In this document: in pieces, positions 56,507 through 64,000 of the stretch
Numbering within the stretch: the first letter of the stretch is position 1
Layout of the letters: every line of letters starts with the position of its first letter
DNA from: an uncultured Roseovarius sp.
GTDB lineage: Bacteria; Pseudomonadota; Alphaproteobacteria; Rhodobacterales; Rhodobacteraceae
Assembly (NCBI GenBank): GCA_951812895.1
Contig: OX638333.1
Span: forward strand, 2,522,001 to 2,586,000
Direction: 5' to 3'
DNA length: 64,000 bases
Notes under the pieces: model-generated
Seen by the model: only the letters and a program-made list of their open reading frames with translations
What the model was told of the DNA's origin: nothing
The model's database searches: none
Translations under genes and position numbers: made by a program

Positions 56507-57892
56507 ATGTCTTTTGATCCAGTAAGGGCGGAAATCAGGTTTGGCTGTGGATTGTCGCAGGGTCTGCCACAGCCGGGTTCGGCTGCAGAAATGTTGGACC
56601 GGCTTAGCGCCCCTGATTCTATGGCAGAGAAATTCCCGATCCCGGGTTTTGAGGTGACGGCAGGGTATCGCCGTGACTGGCGCCGGGCGAGGAAGCTGGC
56701 CAGGAAGTCCAAAACCGAATCAGAGCGTGAAGCAGCAAAGGAACGGGTCAGCGAGATCAGAAGAGAGGCCACCATTCAGGCGGCCTTATGGTTGGGCCAG
56801 ACGATGTCGCGTCGCATATTCACGGCTGACGGGTTTCGCGAGCGGTTGGTCAGCTTCTGGGCAGATCACTTCACCGCGACAGGGCGGGACGCAATTACAC
56901 GCTATGGCCATGCCCCCTATGCAGAAGATGCGATCCGTCCGCATGTAAATGGCCGCTTTGCAGATATGTTACGCGCGGCGGCAACGCATCCCTTTATGCT
57001 GGCCTATCTTGATCAGAACATCTCGGTCGGGCCGAACAGCAAGGCTGCAGAGAAGCGAAAGAAAAGTGGCGGGCTGAATGAAAACCTGGCCCGCGAAATG
57101 CTTGAGCTGCACACCCTTGGCGTCGACGGTCCGTATACTCAACAGGATGTGCGCCAGTTGGCAGAGCTGCTGACCGGGTTGACGGTTGATGATGAAGGTG
57201 CGTTTGCCTTTCGGCCCCGCTTTGCTGAACCGGGTGCGGAAACTGTGCTGGGGGCCGCATATGGTGGAGCTTCCGCGCAGCTGGATGATGTTCTGTCTGT
57301 TCTGGACGACTTGGCCCGTCATCCGGCAACGGCGCGCCATGTGGCGCGGAAACTGGCCACGCATTTCGTTTCGGACAGACCGGACCCTGATCTGATTGAA
57401 ACAATGACAGTCCGCTTTCGCGACACTGACGGCGATTTATCATCGGTCTATGAGGCGATGTTAAGCCATCCTGCGGCTTGGTTGGTTGAGGTGGGGAATG
57501 TCAAACAACCCATGGATTTCATCTGTTCCAGCCTGCGGGCGATGAACCTAAGGCCACGCCATATCCCGTCAAAACGGGCCAGGAAGATGCGCGATATGTT
57601 CGCCACGCCAATGATCCTGATGGGGCAGGAGTGGGGGCGGGCGCAGGGGCCTGATGGCTGGCCCGAAGCGGATGAAAACTGGATCACGCCACAGCGCCTT
57701 GCTGCGCGTATGCAATGGGCAATGACCGTGCCGTTTCTGATCCGAAGGCTGTTGCCGGACCCGCGTGAGTTTGCCCATGCTGCCTTGGGTGGGACATTGC
57801 CAGAGACGGTGCGGTTTGCTGCATCATCGGCGGAGAGCCGGGCAGAAGGCATTGGCGTTGTCCTGTCTTCCCCTGCGTTTCAGCGGATGTAA
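56507..57892 (+). CDS. DUF1800 family protein
   Basis: A 461-residue protein from MSFDPVRAEIRFGCGLS. Family blocks are FWADHFTAT near residue 125, HPFMLAYLDQ, NENLAREMLELHTLGVDGPYTQ (residues ~195-214 and on) and ARKLATHFVSDRPDP. The function is not established; DUF1800 proteins nearly always lie next to DUF1501 proteins, as here, 18 nt apart. An upstream open part (56441-56506) is less likely. Confidence 0.88.
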   Translation: MSFDPVRAEIRFGCGLSQGLPQPGSAAEMLDRLSAPDSMAEKFPIPGFEVTAGYRRDWRRARKLARKSKTESEREAAKERVSEIRREATIQAALWLGQTMSRRIFTADGFRERLVSFWADHFTATGRDAITRYGHAPYAEDAIRPHVNGRFADMLRAAATHPFMLAYLDQNISVGPNSKAAEKRKKSGGLNENLAREMLELHTLGVDGPYTQQDVRQLAELLTGLTVDDEGAFAFRPRFAEPGAETVLGAAYGGASAQLDDVLSVLDDLARHPATARHVARKLATHFVSDRPDPDLIETMTVRFRDTDGDLSSVYEAMLSHPAAWLVEVGNVKQPMDFICSSLRAMNLRPRHIPSKRARKMRDMFATPMILMGQEWGRAQGPDGWPEADENWITPQRLAARMQWAMTVPFLIRRLLPDPREFAHAALGGTLPETVRFAASSAESRAEGIGVVLSSPAFQRM

Positions 57893-57910
57893 CCAAAAGG
57901 ACAAAGCGAT

Positions 57911-59155
57911 ATGTCATCCACCAAATTGACCCGCCGCCGCCTTCTTGGCCGAAGTCTTGCCTTGGGCTGTTCACTGGCCGCCAGCCCGTTGATGGCGCCT
58001 GTTACCATGGCCAGTGCGCCGTGGGACAACCGGCTGGTTGTGATCATCCTGCGTGGAGGCATGGATGGGCTGGATGTGGTGCGACCCTACGGTGCCGCTG
58101 AATTTGCGGACCTGAGGGGTGCGGATGTAGCAGCCTCCGCCGGCAAAGATGATCTTGATGGGTACTTCGCTCTGAACCCTGCGCTTAATGGTTTGCGGCT
58201 GCTTTGGCAGGCGGGTGAGCTTGGGTTTGCACATGCGGTTTCAACCCCCTACCGCGACAAGCGGAGCCATTTTGACGGTCAGGATATTCTGGAGGCGGGC
58301 ACCGGGCAGGACAGTCTGGGCCGTATCCGCGACGGATGGCTGAACCGGATGCTGCAGGTGGTGCCTGGGATCGAGGCGAACACCGCCTTTGCCATTGGGC
58401 GCTCTGATATGCTGTTGACCCGTGGGAGCGCTCCTGTGGCGAACTGGTCCCCTGATGCTGCTCTGGTTCTGAGCCCTCAGGCGCATCTGTTGATGGAGCA
58501 TGTGATGCATGAGGACCCGTTGTTTCGGGATGCTACGGTTGAGGCGATTGCGCTTTCGCAGAGCAGCCTGGAGATCGCGGCAGGCGAAGATGGCTATGTC
58601 TATGAGACCGGCGATATGCAAAATGCGATGCAGGACAATATGCGCGAGGCCCGTCGTGGGGGCAGGCCGGAAAACATTGCCCGTTTTGCTGCAGAACAAT
58701 TGCGCAAGGACACCCGCATTGCCGCTTTTTCCCTGAATGGTTTTGATACCCATGCCCGTCAAAACCGCGCCTTGCCCAGAGCGCTTAGGGACTTGGAGGC
58801 GGCTACTACAGCCCTGCGTGATGGTCTGGGGGATGTCTGGGGCAAGACCGCTGTTGTTGCGATGACAGAGTTTGGCCGGACGGCCAAGCTTAATGGCACT
58901 GGCGGGACAGATCACGGGACAGGCGGTGTGATGGTTCTGGCCGGTGGTGCGCTGAACGGGGGTAAGGTTGTGGCCGATTGGCCGGGGTTGAAGGAGGTGG
59001 AGCTGTATAAGCGTCGTGACCTGATGCCGACGCGCGATGTGCGTGCACATGTTGGATGGATCATGCGTCATCTGTTTGGGCTTGATCAACGTGTGTTGGA
59101 GACCTCCGTTTTCCCGGGAATGGAGATGGGCCACGATCCAGGACTTATTCTGTGA
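57911..59155 (+). CDS. DUF1501 family protein, Tat-exported
   Basis: A 414-residue protein with a twin-Arg leader (TRRRLLGRSLALG) and probable cleavage near TMASA. It belongs to the alkaline-phosphatase-like sulfatase clan: VVIILRGGMDGLDVVRPY near residue 38, SHFDGQDILEAG near 120, and TEFGRTAKLNGTGGTDHGTG near 315 with metal-binding Asp/His. With DUF1800 it forms a conserved two-gene unit of unknown role in the periplasm. Confidence 0.9.
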   Translation: MSSTKLTRRRLLGRSLALGCSLAASPLMAPVTMASAPWDNRLVVIILRGGMDGLDVVRPYGAAEFADLRGADVAASAGKDDLDGYFALNPALNGLRLLWQAGELGFAHAVSTPYRDKRSHFDGQDILEAGTGQDSLGRIRDGWLNRMLQVVPGIEANTAFAIGRSDMLLTRGSAPVANWSPDAALVLSPQAHLLMEHVMHEDPLFRDATVEAIALSQSSLEIAAGEDGYVYETGDMQNAMQDNMREARRGGRPENIARFAAEQLRKDTRIAAFSLNGFDTHARQNRALPRALRDLEAATTALRDGLGDVWGKTAVVAMTEFGRTAKLNGTGGTDHGTGGVMVLAGGALNGGKVVADWPGLKEVELYKRRDLMPTRDVRAHVGWIMRHLFGLDQRVLETSVFPGMEMGHDPGLIL

Positions 59156-59234
59156 TTGTGAATTTGGTTCTTTGCAACATGGGTTTGCGTGCCTATCCTG
59201 ATGCTGAGTGAGGCAACAACAGAGATCACAATTG

Positions 59235-59957
59235 ATGGAGTGCCAGCGTCCAGTTGGACCGATTATACCAAACTGGCAGGCGCCGCCGCTTCCAGATGGC
59301 GCGCCGTTAGAAGGGCGGTATGCGCGGCTCGAAAAACTGTCTGCGGATAGCCATGCGGCGCTGTTGTACCGGGCCTTTGATGGGCATGACTGGGTTTGGG
59401 ATTATATGCCGAGCGGGCCGTATGCCTCTGCGGCCCAGTTTCATCGCTGGATGCGGGATGCCACCGTACAGGATGACATTCTGTTTTATGCTATCCGTGA
59501 TCTGGAAACCGGAGAATATGGTGGTTTCGCCTCTTACCTGCGGATGACGCCCGAGAGTGGATCAATCGAAGTAGGTTACATCGCCATGGCGCCAAGATTG
59601 CAGCGGACAAGAGCCGCGACAGAGGCGATGTATCTGATGATGAAATGGGCGTTTGATTCTGGTTACCGGCGGTTTGAATGGAAATGCGATGCCCTGAACA
59701 AACCATCGCGCCGTGCTGCACAGCGGCTAGGGTTTAGCTATGAAGGCATTTTCAGGCAGGCCACCATCGTAAAAGGGCGCAATCGCGATACGGCGTGGTT
59801 TGCAGCGATTGACAGCGAATGGCCGGCATTGCGCGAAGCATTTCAGTTTTGGCTGTCACCGTCGAATTTCGATCCTTCCGGCGTGCAGCGTGAACGGTTG
59901 AGCGACCTGACCAACCTTGTCCGCCATTGTGGCGATCCGGATCAGGCAGGGCGCTAG
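59235..59957 (+). CDS. GNAT family acetyltransferase (RimJ/RimL type)
   Basis: 240 residues from the ATG at 59235; a GTG at 59208 is also in frame. Acetyltransf_3 features are LEGRYARLEKL near residue 26, EVGYIAMAPRLQRTRAATEAM near 110, and the C-terminal CDALNKPSRRAAQRLGFSYEG. It is similar to N-acetyltransferases annotated as YkkB/RimL. The substrate is unknown. It is convergent with the response regulator. Confidence 0.82.
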   Translation: MECQRPVGPIIPNWQAPPLPDGAPLEGRYARLEKLSADSHAALLYRAFDGHDWVWDYMPSGPYASAAQFHRWMRDATVQDDILFYAIRDLETGEYGGFASYLRMTPESGSIEVGYIAMAPRLQRTRAATEAMYLMMKWAFDSGYRRFEWKCDALNKPSRRAAQRLGFSYEGIFRQATIVKGRNRDTAWFAAIDSEWPALREAFQFWLSPSNFDPSGVQRERLSDLTNLVRHCGDPDQAGR

Positions 59958-59968
59958 AACCACCAGGC

Positions 59969-60685
59969 TCAGATTGTCACACGATTGTCCAATCTGTCCT
60001 GAACCATCGAGATGACCCGAGATACAGCTCCGCGCCGCTCAGCGCCGCCCCGGCGGCTGCGCGCCAGCTCTCGTGCGGCGTCGGCAAGCGGGGTATCTTC
60101 GGCGGACCGGGCCACACCACGCAGGAATTGTGCGACGTAATCCAAAACCGGCCCTTCGGTGTGATCGTCCAGAAGATTGGCCGCATGGCTCATATCATCC
60201 TGATAGGCCGCCGGGTCGGGGCTGATCCGGGCATCATTCACCGGGCGGGGACCGGACGGGACACATTCGACAGGTAGGCTGTGCAGGATCGCCTGTTGAA
60301 ACGCTGCAAGGCTGGTTAACGGTTTGGCAAGGAACTGGTCTGCGCCAGCCTCAAGCGCATCGGCTTGAGCCCCTGTATCACCGCTGATCCCGAGGATGGC
60401 GCCAACGCGCGGTGTGGCCATATCAAGGTCTCGGATCAATTCTGTACCGGACCCATCTGGAAGCCCCAGGTCGATAACAACCGCGGAAGGTCTGTACACT
60501 TTGAGATGCCGCCGTGCCGAGCCAAGGCAATCTGCCCGGCGAATGCGTGCGCCGCTGCGCAGACACATCAGGCGGATCGCTTCGCAGGCGAAACGGCTGT
60601 CCTCTACAACAAGAATTGTCATGCCCAGAAGCGGGCGGTTTGAGGTTGGTTTTTGCAGCGGTGCGAGCGCGTCGTTATTGTCCAT
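59969..60685 (-). CDS. Single-domain response regulator with C-terminal tail
   Basis: 238 residues from the ATG at 60685 (GTG 60718 and ATG 60700 are in-frame alternatives). The receiver domain runs from about 22 (MTILVVEDSRFA) through the phospho-acceptor in VIDLGLPDGSG and the conserved Lys in FLAKPL. The last 110 residues are Asp/Arg-rich and show no DNA-binding motif, so it probably acts through protein contact. No kinase gene is adjacent. Confidence 0.82.
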   Translation of the reverse strand: MDNNDALAPLQKPTSNRPLLGMTILVVEDSRFACEAIRLMCLRSGARIRRADCLGSARRHLKVYRPSAVVIDLGLPDGSGTELIRDLDMATPRVGAILGISGDTGAQADALEAGADQFLAKPLTSLAAFQQAILHSLPVECVPSGPRPVNDARISPDPAAYQDDMSHAANLLDDHTEGPVLDYVAQFLRGVARSAEDTPLADAARELARSRRGGAERRGAVSRVISMVQDRLDNRVTI

Positions 60686-60831
60686 GGTTTGGTTTCCCAT
60701 TTGTTGAGATGCGACCACGCTACGAATCCTTGCCTAACGATCGGTTAACAGAACGGATGCGTCCCCCTGTCGCTTGCCTCGACGGGCCTGCCGTCCCATA
60801 AGGTGCACTAGCAAATCACAAGGAGTTACCC

Positions 60832-61236
60832 ATGATCGGACGCCTTAACCATGTTGCCATCGCCGTGCCTGATCTGGAGGCAGCTGCAGACCAATATCGC
60901 AATGCACTGGGGGCCAGTGTTGGTGAGCCGCAGGATGAGCCGGATCACGGTGTAACGGTGATTTTCATCGAGCTGCCAAATACAAAAATCGAGCTGCTGT
61001 ACCCGCTGGGCGAAAACAGCCCAATCAACGGATTTCTTGAGAAAAACCCGTCTGGTGGAATTCATCACGTGTGTTACGAAGTAGATGATATTCTGGCGGC
61101 ACGCGATCACCTGAAGGAAACCGGGGCTCGGGTTTTGGGGACAGGAGAGCCCAAGATCGGGGCACATGGCAAGCCGGTTTTGTTCCTGCACCCCAAGGAT
61201 TTCAACGGCTGCTTGGTTGAGCTGGAACAGGTCTGA
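60832..61236 (+). CDS. mce: Methylmalonyl-CoA epimerase
   Basis: A 134-residue vicinal-oxygen-chelate enzyme, MIGRLNHVAIAVPDLEAA at the start with metal-binding His7. GGIHHVCYEVDD near residue 75 and the late Glu in CLVELEQV give the other ligands. It interconverts (R)- and (S)-methylmalonyl-CoA in propionyl-CoA and ethylmalonyl-CoA metabolism. CAAGGAGTTACCC precedes the ATG. Its stop shares a base with the next start. Confidence 0.95.
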   Translation: MIGRLNHVAIAVPDLEAAADQYRNALGASVGEPQDEPDHGVTVIFIELPNTKIELLYPLGENSPINGFLEKNPSGGIHHVCYEVDDILAARDHLKETGARVLGTGEPKIGAHGKPVLFLHPKDFNGCLVELEQV

Positions 61237-61526
61237 TGGCTGTCGCGTCGGGCATCGTTTTGTTTCTGGTGATCTGGTTTATGACGTTCTTTGTGCTGTT
61301 GCCGATCCGGATCGAAACGCAGGGCGAATCGGGCGAGGTGGTGCCGGGCACGCATCCAAGCTCTCCGCAGCAGCATCACCTTAAGAAAAAGGCCTGGATC
61401 ACCACCGGGATTGCGGCTGTGATCTGGGCTGTGGTGGCATATGTCATCATTTCGGGTGCAGTCACTGTGCGCGATATCGACATGTTCAACCGTATGGCCC
61501 CGGCAGAGGGCAATGCGGGCGAGTAA
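61236..61526 (+). CDS. DUF1467 family small membrane protein
   Basis: A 96-residue protein with two helices (about 5-25 and 54-75) joined by an acidic/His loop. PIRIETQGESGEVVPGTHPS is the family signature. DUF1467 typically follows mce in alphaproteobacteria, and here overlaps it by 1 nt. Function unknown. Confidence 0.92.
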   Translation: MAVASGIVLFLVIWFMTFFVLLPIRIETQGESGEVVPGTHPSSPQQHHLKKKAWITTGIAAVIWAVVAYVIISGAVTVRDIDMFNRMAPAEGNAGE

Positions 61527-61755
61527 AACCCTGCGTTAACTATTCAGTTTTGTGCCAAAACAGGGGGTGATATCCGTACACCACCTGTGCACCCCCCGTA
61601 CACCGGGTGTGTCACTTACTATGGATTCGCAATAGGTTAACAGACTGTGCGGGCGGTGGCACGAGAGGCCGTGCCGCGGTCACTATTTGCCAGTCGGGTT
61701 ATGGGTATTTTTCGCAAGAAAGAAGCAGCAGGAGTTGGGGACGGAACGCTGATGT

Positions 61756-62214
61756 TTACACCGGCAGTTCAGTGGTGTCTTTGATCTCTTCCATCACAAA
61801 ACTGGCCGAGACGTCACCCATGGGAACTCGTGAGATAAGCGTTTGGTAGAGCCGGTCATAATCGGCCATGTCGGCTACCCTAGCGCGGATCAGATAATCA
61901 AGATCGCCGGTCATGCGGTAGACGCCCTGAATTTCGCGCATCGCCCCGGTGGCGCGGGCGAATTTGTCGAGCCATTTGGCATCATGGGCGGCGGCGCGAA
62001 TCTGCATGAAGACCGTCAGGCCAAAGCCCAGTTTCTCCGCATCGAGCAGGGCAACGCGGCGGTGGATGATCCCGGCCTCTTCCAGCATGCGGATGCGGCG
62101 CCAGCAGGCATTGCGCGACAGGTTCACGCGTTCGCCCAGTGATTCCAGTGAAAGATCGCAATCACGTTGCAGTTCGGCGAGGATTTTTTGATCCGTATTG
62201 TCAATATTCTCCAT
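61756..62214 (-). CDS. Lrp/AsnC-family transcriptional regulator
   Basis: A 152-residue regulator with an N-terminal helix-turn-helix (QRDCDLSLESLGERVNLSRNACWRRI, residues ~14-39) and a C-terminal RAM ligand/oligomer domain with VYRMTGDLDYLIRARV. It probably responds to an amino acid. The neighbouring DUF6356 and amidotransferase genes are divergent, so control of them is possible. Confidence 0.92.
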   Translation of the reverse strand: MENIDNTDQKILAELQRDCDLSLESLGERVNLSRNACWRRIRMLEEAGIIHRRVALLDAEKLGFGLTVFMQIRAAAHDAKWLDKFARATGAMREIQGVYRMTGDLDYLIRARVADMADYDRLYQTLISRVPMGDVSASFVMEEIKDTTELPV

Positions 62215-62327
62215 AATTGGCTATTTTATAGGACAATTTCACAAAATTAAATGAAAAAAGTGAATCTTTGGGAGGATGTTGGCCGCTGTCGAGCATATTT
62301 TGTTGTCAGACGCGAACATTAAACCGG

Positions 62328-62427
62328 TTTTCGTTAAACCAGACTCTGGTTTGGCGAAAAACGTCCCACCCGTGCAGCGATGTTGCACCGTTTCCCAAAA
62401 ACCTGATCCTCAGGTTTGTTGCGAAAC
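62328..62427. repeat. Two large palindromes in front of the DUF6356 gene
   Basis: First: AAACCAGA-C-TCTGGTTT (62336-62352), flanked by GTTTTCG and CGAAAAAC. Second: AAACCTGA-TCC-TCAGGTTT (62399-62417), flanked by GTTTC and GAAAC. Both have the AACC-N-GA core seen at 15499. They lie 20-110 nt before the ATG and would fold in the leader RNA. Confidence 0.6.
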
Positions 62428-62446
62428 GTTTTAGAAAGGAAACGCC

Positions 62447-62653
62447 ATGATCACCAAAGTATTTCTCGAGCATCCCCGCAGCGTGGATGAAAGCTATGTC
62501 GAGCATGCGATGTTCGCGGGCAAGTTCAGCCTGAAACTCTTTGCCGCTGCGTTTGCTGCGTTGATCCATGCCATTATCCCGGCGGTCTTTGACAAAACCG
62601 CCAGCCGGATGATTGCCGACATGTACGCCAAAACCCACAACCGGGGTCAGTGA
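62447..62653 (+). CDS. DUF6356 family small protein
   Basis: A 68-residue protein, FLEHPRSVDESYVEHAMFA near the start, then a hydrophobic helix (about 32-48) with AAFAALIHAIIPAVF, and a polar end. It is a known small roseobacter family of unknown function, probably membrane-associated. AAGGAAACGCC precedes the ATG. The next gene starts directly at its end. Confidence 0.85.
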   Translation: MITKVFLEHPRSVDESYVEHAMFAGKFSLKLFAAAFAALIHAIIPAVFDKTASRMIADMYAKTHNRGQ

Positions 62654-63451
62654 ATGTGCCGTTGGGCCGCGTGGATTGGTGCCCCGATTTTTCTGGACGA
62701 GGTGATCAGCCGACCTGATCATTCTCTGATCGCGCAAAGCCAGCAGGCGGATGAGTGCAAGACCGCGACGAATGCGGACGGGTTTGGGGTGGCTTGGTAT
62801 GATCATCGGGTTGAACCCGGGCTGTACCGTGATGTCTATCCCGCGTGGTCCGACCCGAACCTGGCAGCGGTCGCGCGTCAGGTGAAGTCGGGTTTGTTCC
62901 TGGCCCATGTGAGGGCGGCGACCGGAACGGCCATCAGCCGAAACAACTGCCATCCCTTTGCGGTGGGTAAGTGGAGTTTCATGCACAACGGTCAGGTTGG
63001 TGGTTTTGACGGACTGCGCAAAGACGCGGATATGGCTGTGCCGGATGCTCTGTATTCAGAGCGCAAAGGAGCCACTGACAGCGAGGCCATATTCCTGACG
63101 GCGCTGGGTCTGGGGCTGGATCAGCGGCCTGCGGGCGCGATGGAAGAGGCCATTATGCAGATGCAGCGCCTGTCCGAACAAAAAGGCACGACGCCCCATT
63201 TGCGTGCATCATTGGCCTATAGTGACGGTACGCGGCTTTATGCTGTGCGGTATGCTTCGGACCGACGGGCACCCTCGTTGTATTACAGGCATTTTGAAGA
63301 GCTGGGTGGGTATATGGTGGTGTCTGAACCTCTGGAAGGGTCAGCGGGCGGGTGGACGGAAATTGAGCAGAACAGTCATTGTTGTTTATCGGGAGGTGGA
63401 TTGGTACAGCAGGGGTTTTTGGCCGGCGGCGCGTTGGGGCGGGCGGCGTGA
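62654..63451 (+). CDS. Class II glutamine amidotransferase (EgtC/YafJ-like)
   Basis: A 265-residue Ntn hydrolase with the catalytic Cys at residue 2 (MCRWAAWIG). The glutamine-site residues are in NADGFGVAWYD near 40, HVRAATG near 95, and HPFAVGKWSFMHNGQVGGF near 105. The family has EgtC-type gamma-glutamyl hydrolases and unknowns. It starts at the base after the DUF6356 stop. The last 30 residues are Gly/Ala-rich, but I see no frameshift. Confidence 0.88.
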   Translation: MCRWAAWIGAPIFLDEVISRPDHSLIAQSQQADECKTATNADGFGVAWYDHRVEPGLYRDVYPAWSDPNLAAVARQVKSGLFLAHVRAATGTAISRNNCHPFAVGKWSFMHNGQVGGFDGLRKDADMAVPDALYSERKGATDSEAIFLTALGLGLDQRPAGAMEEAIMQMQRLSEQKGTTPHLRASLAYSDGTRLYAVRYASDRRAPSLYYRHFEELGGYMVVSEPLEGSAGGWTEIEQNSHCCLSGGGLVQQGFLAGGALGRAA

Positions 63452-63611
63452 TTTGCCGGGAGACCTGGCATAAACCGTCGCACATATGCGCATTTCTTGA
63501 GAACACGTCGGTGTCGAATTTGATGATGTGTATACTATGCTCAGAAGGCCTTAGGACAATGTTCAGAAGGTCGAAGCTCTGGACCCGCAGATTAGATGAA
63601 TGCCTCTCTAT

Positions 63612-64000
63612 CTACTCCTCGAGAATCAACTCCCCCGTTGATTTATCGAACTTCACAACCTTTGTGCTGTCCTTGTCAGATTTAACGAATTCGAGGAATG
63701 GTTCACGGGTAACTTCAATCACCCTGCCTTGTCGAAACGCGAATGTATCGCGGTACACAACGAGCAGGTAATGTGGTTTGCTGTTGTCATTTTCTACTTC
63801 GAATGAACCGGTCGTACTGAGCCCCTGCAATCCCGCCTCCATGACACTATATGAATTCACGCCGGGATCGAGTGGCAGTTTCAACATTTGCCCGGCCCCC
63901 AATTGCCCTGCGCTTTTGTCGTCCTTGAAAAACAAGAGCCGGTTTGTGAAAGTATCTAAATCCGAGGGTCGGTAAATATATGCGGTATTCGACGCGCCAT
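63612..64000 (-). CDS. DUF2846-like hypothetical protein, 5' end outside window (partial)
   Basis: The frame is open to the window edge, so the N-terminus, probably with a lipoprotein signal, is missing. The visible part reads NTAYIYRPSDLDTFTNRL near the edge, then PLDPGVNSYSV, HYLLVVYRDTFAF and EVTREPFLEF. YxYRP followed by a short domain and L-x-P-G is the DUF2846 pattern. A TTG at 63935 is not the true start. The DNA here is richer in A+T than neighbouring genes. Confidence 0.6.
   Translation of the reverse strand, partial: GASNTAYIYRPSDLDTFTNRLLFFKDDKSAGQLGAGQMLKLPLDPGVNSYSVMEAGLQGLSTTGSFEVENDNSKPHYLLVVYRDTFAFRQGRVIEVTREPFLEFVKSDKDSTKVVKFDKSTGELILEE

Noticed and set aside
63362-63451. 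Possible frameshift at the end of the class II amidotransferase
   Set aside because: The tail NSHCCLSGGGLVQQGFLAG still looks like a diverged family ending, and the frame is continuous.
1-64000. tRNA, rRNA, CRISPR array or insertion sequence
   Set aside because: I looked for T-loop-like GTTCGAATCC patterns, regularly spaced repeats and transposase motifs and found none I could support.

Overview
The window is chromosomal DNA of an alphaproteobacterium, almost certainly a marine Rhodobacterales (Roseobacter-type) species. This rests on the str-S10-spc-alpha ribosomal gene order, the protein types (DUF1467 after methylmalonyl-CoA epimerase, DUF6356, DUF1800/DUF1501 pair, PF11316 glycosyltransferase, CysQ behind a TldD/PmbA gene), moderately high GC, and many short GTAGGGTGGG-type palindromes between genes. 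I saw no tRNA, rRNA, CRISPR array or insertion sequence.

Layout. 1-2558: end of a TldD/PmbA gene, a CysQ-like phosphatase, a DMT permease and a convergent glycosyltransferase. 2731-9512: rpsL-rpsG-fusA-tuf-rpsJ-rplC-rplD-rplW behind a clear sigma-70-type promoter. 9513-12714: accessory island I, including a DMSP-lyase-like cupin. 12715-15439: rplB-rpsS-rplV-rpsC-rplP. 15440-20214: island II (AA_synth protein, methyltransferase, 2OG-Fe(II) oxygenase, OhrR-like regulator, cold-shock protein, RidA-like protein). 20365-24801: rpmC-rpsQ-rplN-rplX-rplE-rpsN-rpsH-rplF-rplR-rpsE-rpmD. 24802-32949: island III (OmpA, membrane, Hint-domain, hydrolase and vWA proteins, and two ectoine-synthase-like genes flanking a GNAT gene). 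33076-35667: rplO-secY-adk. 35672-36894: island IV, three tandem secreted four-cysteine proteins. 37086-39650: rpsM-rpsK-rpoA-rplQ. 39822-41138: rarA. 41471-47133: a four-gene peptide-type ABC importer. 47229-47601: two tandem tiny membrane-protein genes after carB. 47803-64000: carB, pabB and an aminotransferase, cfa, aspS, DUF1800/DUF1501, GNAT, response regulator, mce-DUF1467, Lrp regulator, DUF6356, class II glutamine amidotransferase, and an edge-truncated gene.

The main theme is a ribosomal protein superoperon that keeps ancestral order but is broken in four places by accessory genes. Several ribosomal blocks end in strong terminators, and the restarts at rpmC and rplO, like the rpsL start, have well-spaced promoters with TATA(C/G)(G/A) -10 boxes. 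The points most worth a second look are the EctC-GNAT-EctC cassette, the four-cysteine protein triplet, the twin 39/40-residue membrane peptides, the DddQ-like cupin, and the TGTACA operator-like palindrome around a TATAAT box in front of rplQ. All functional calls come from reading the sequence and from memory of families; no database search was run.
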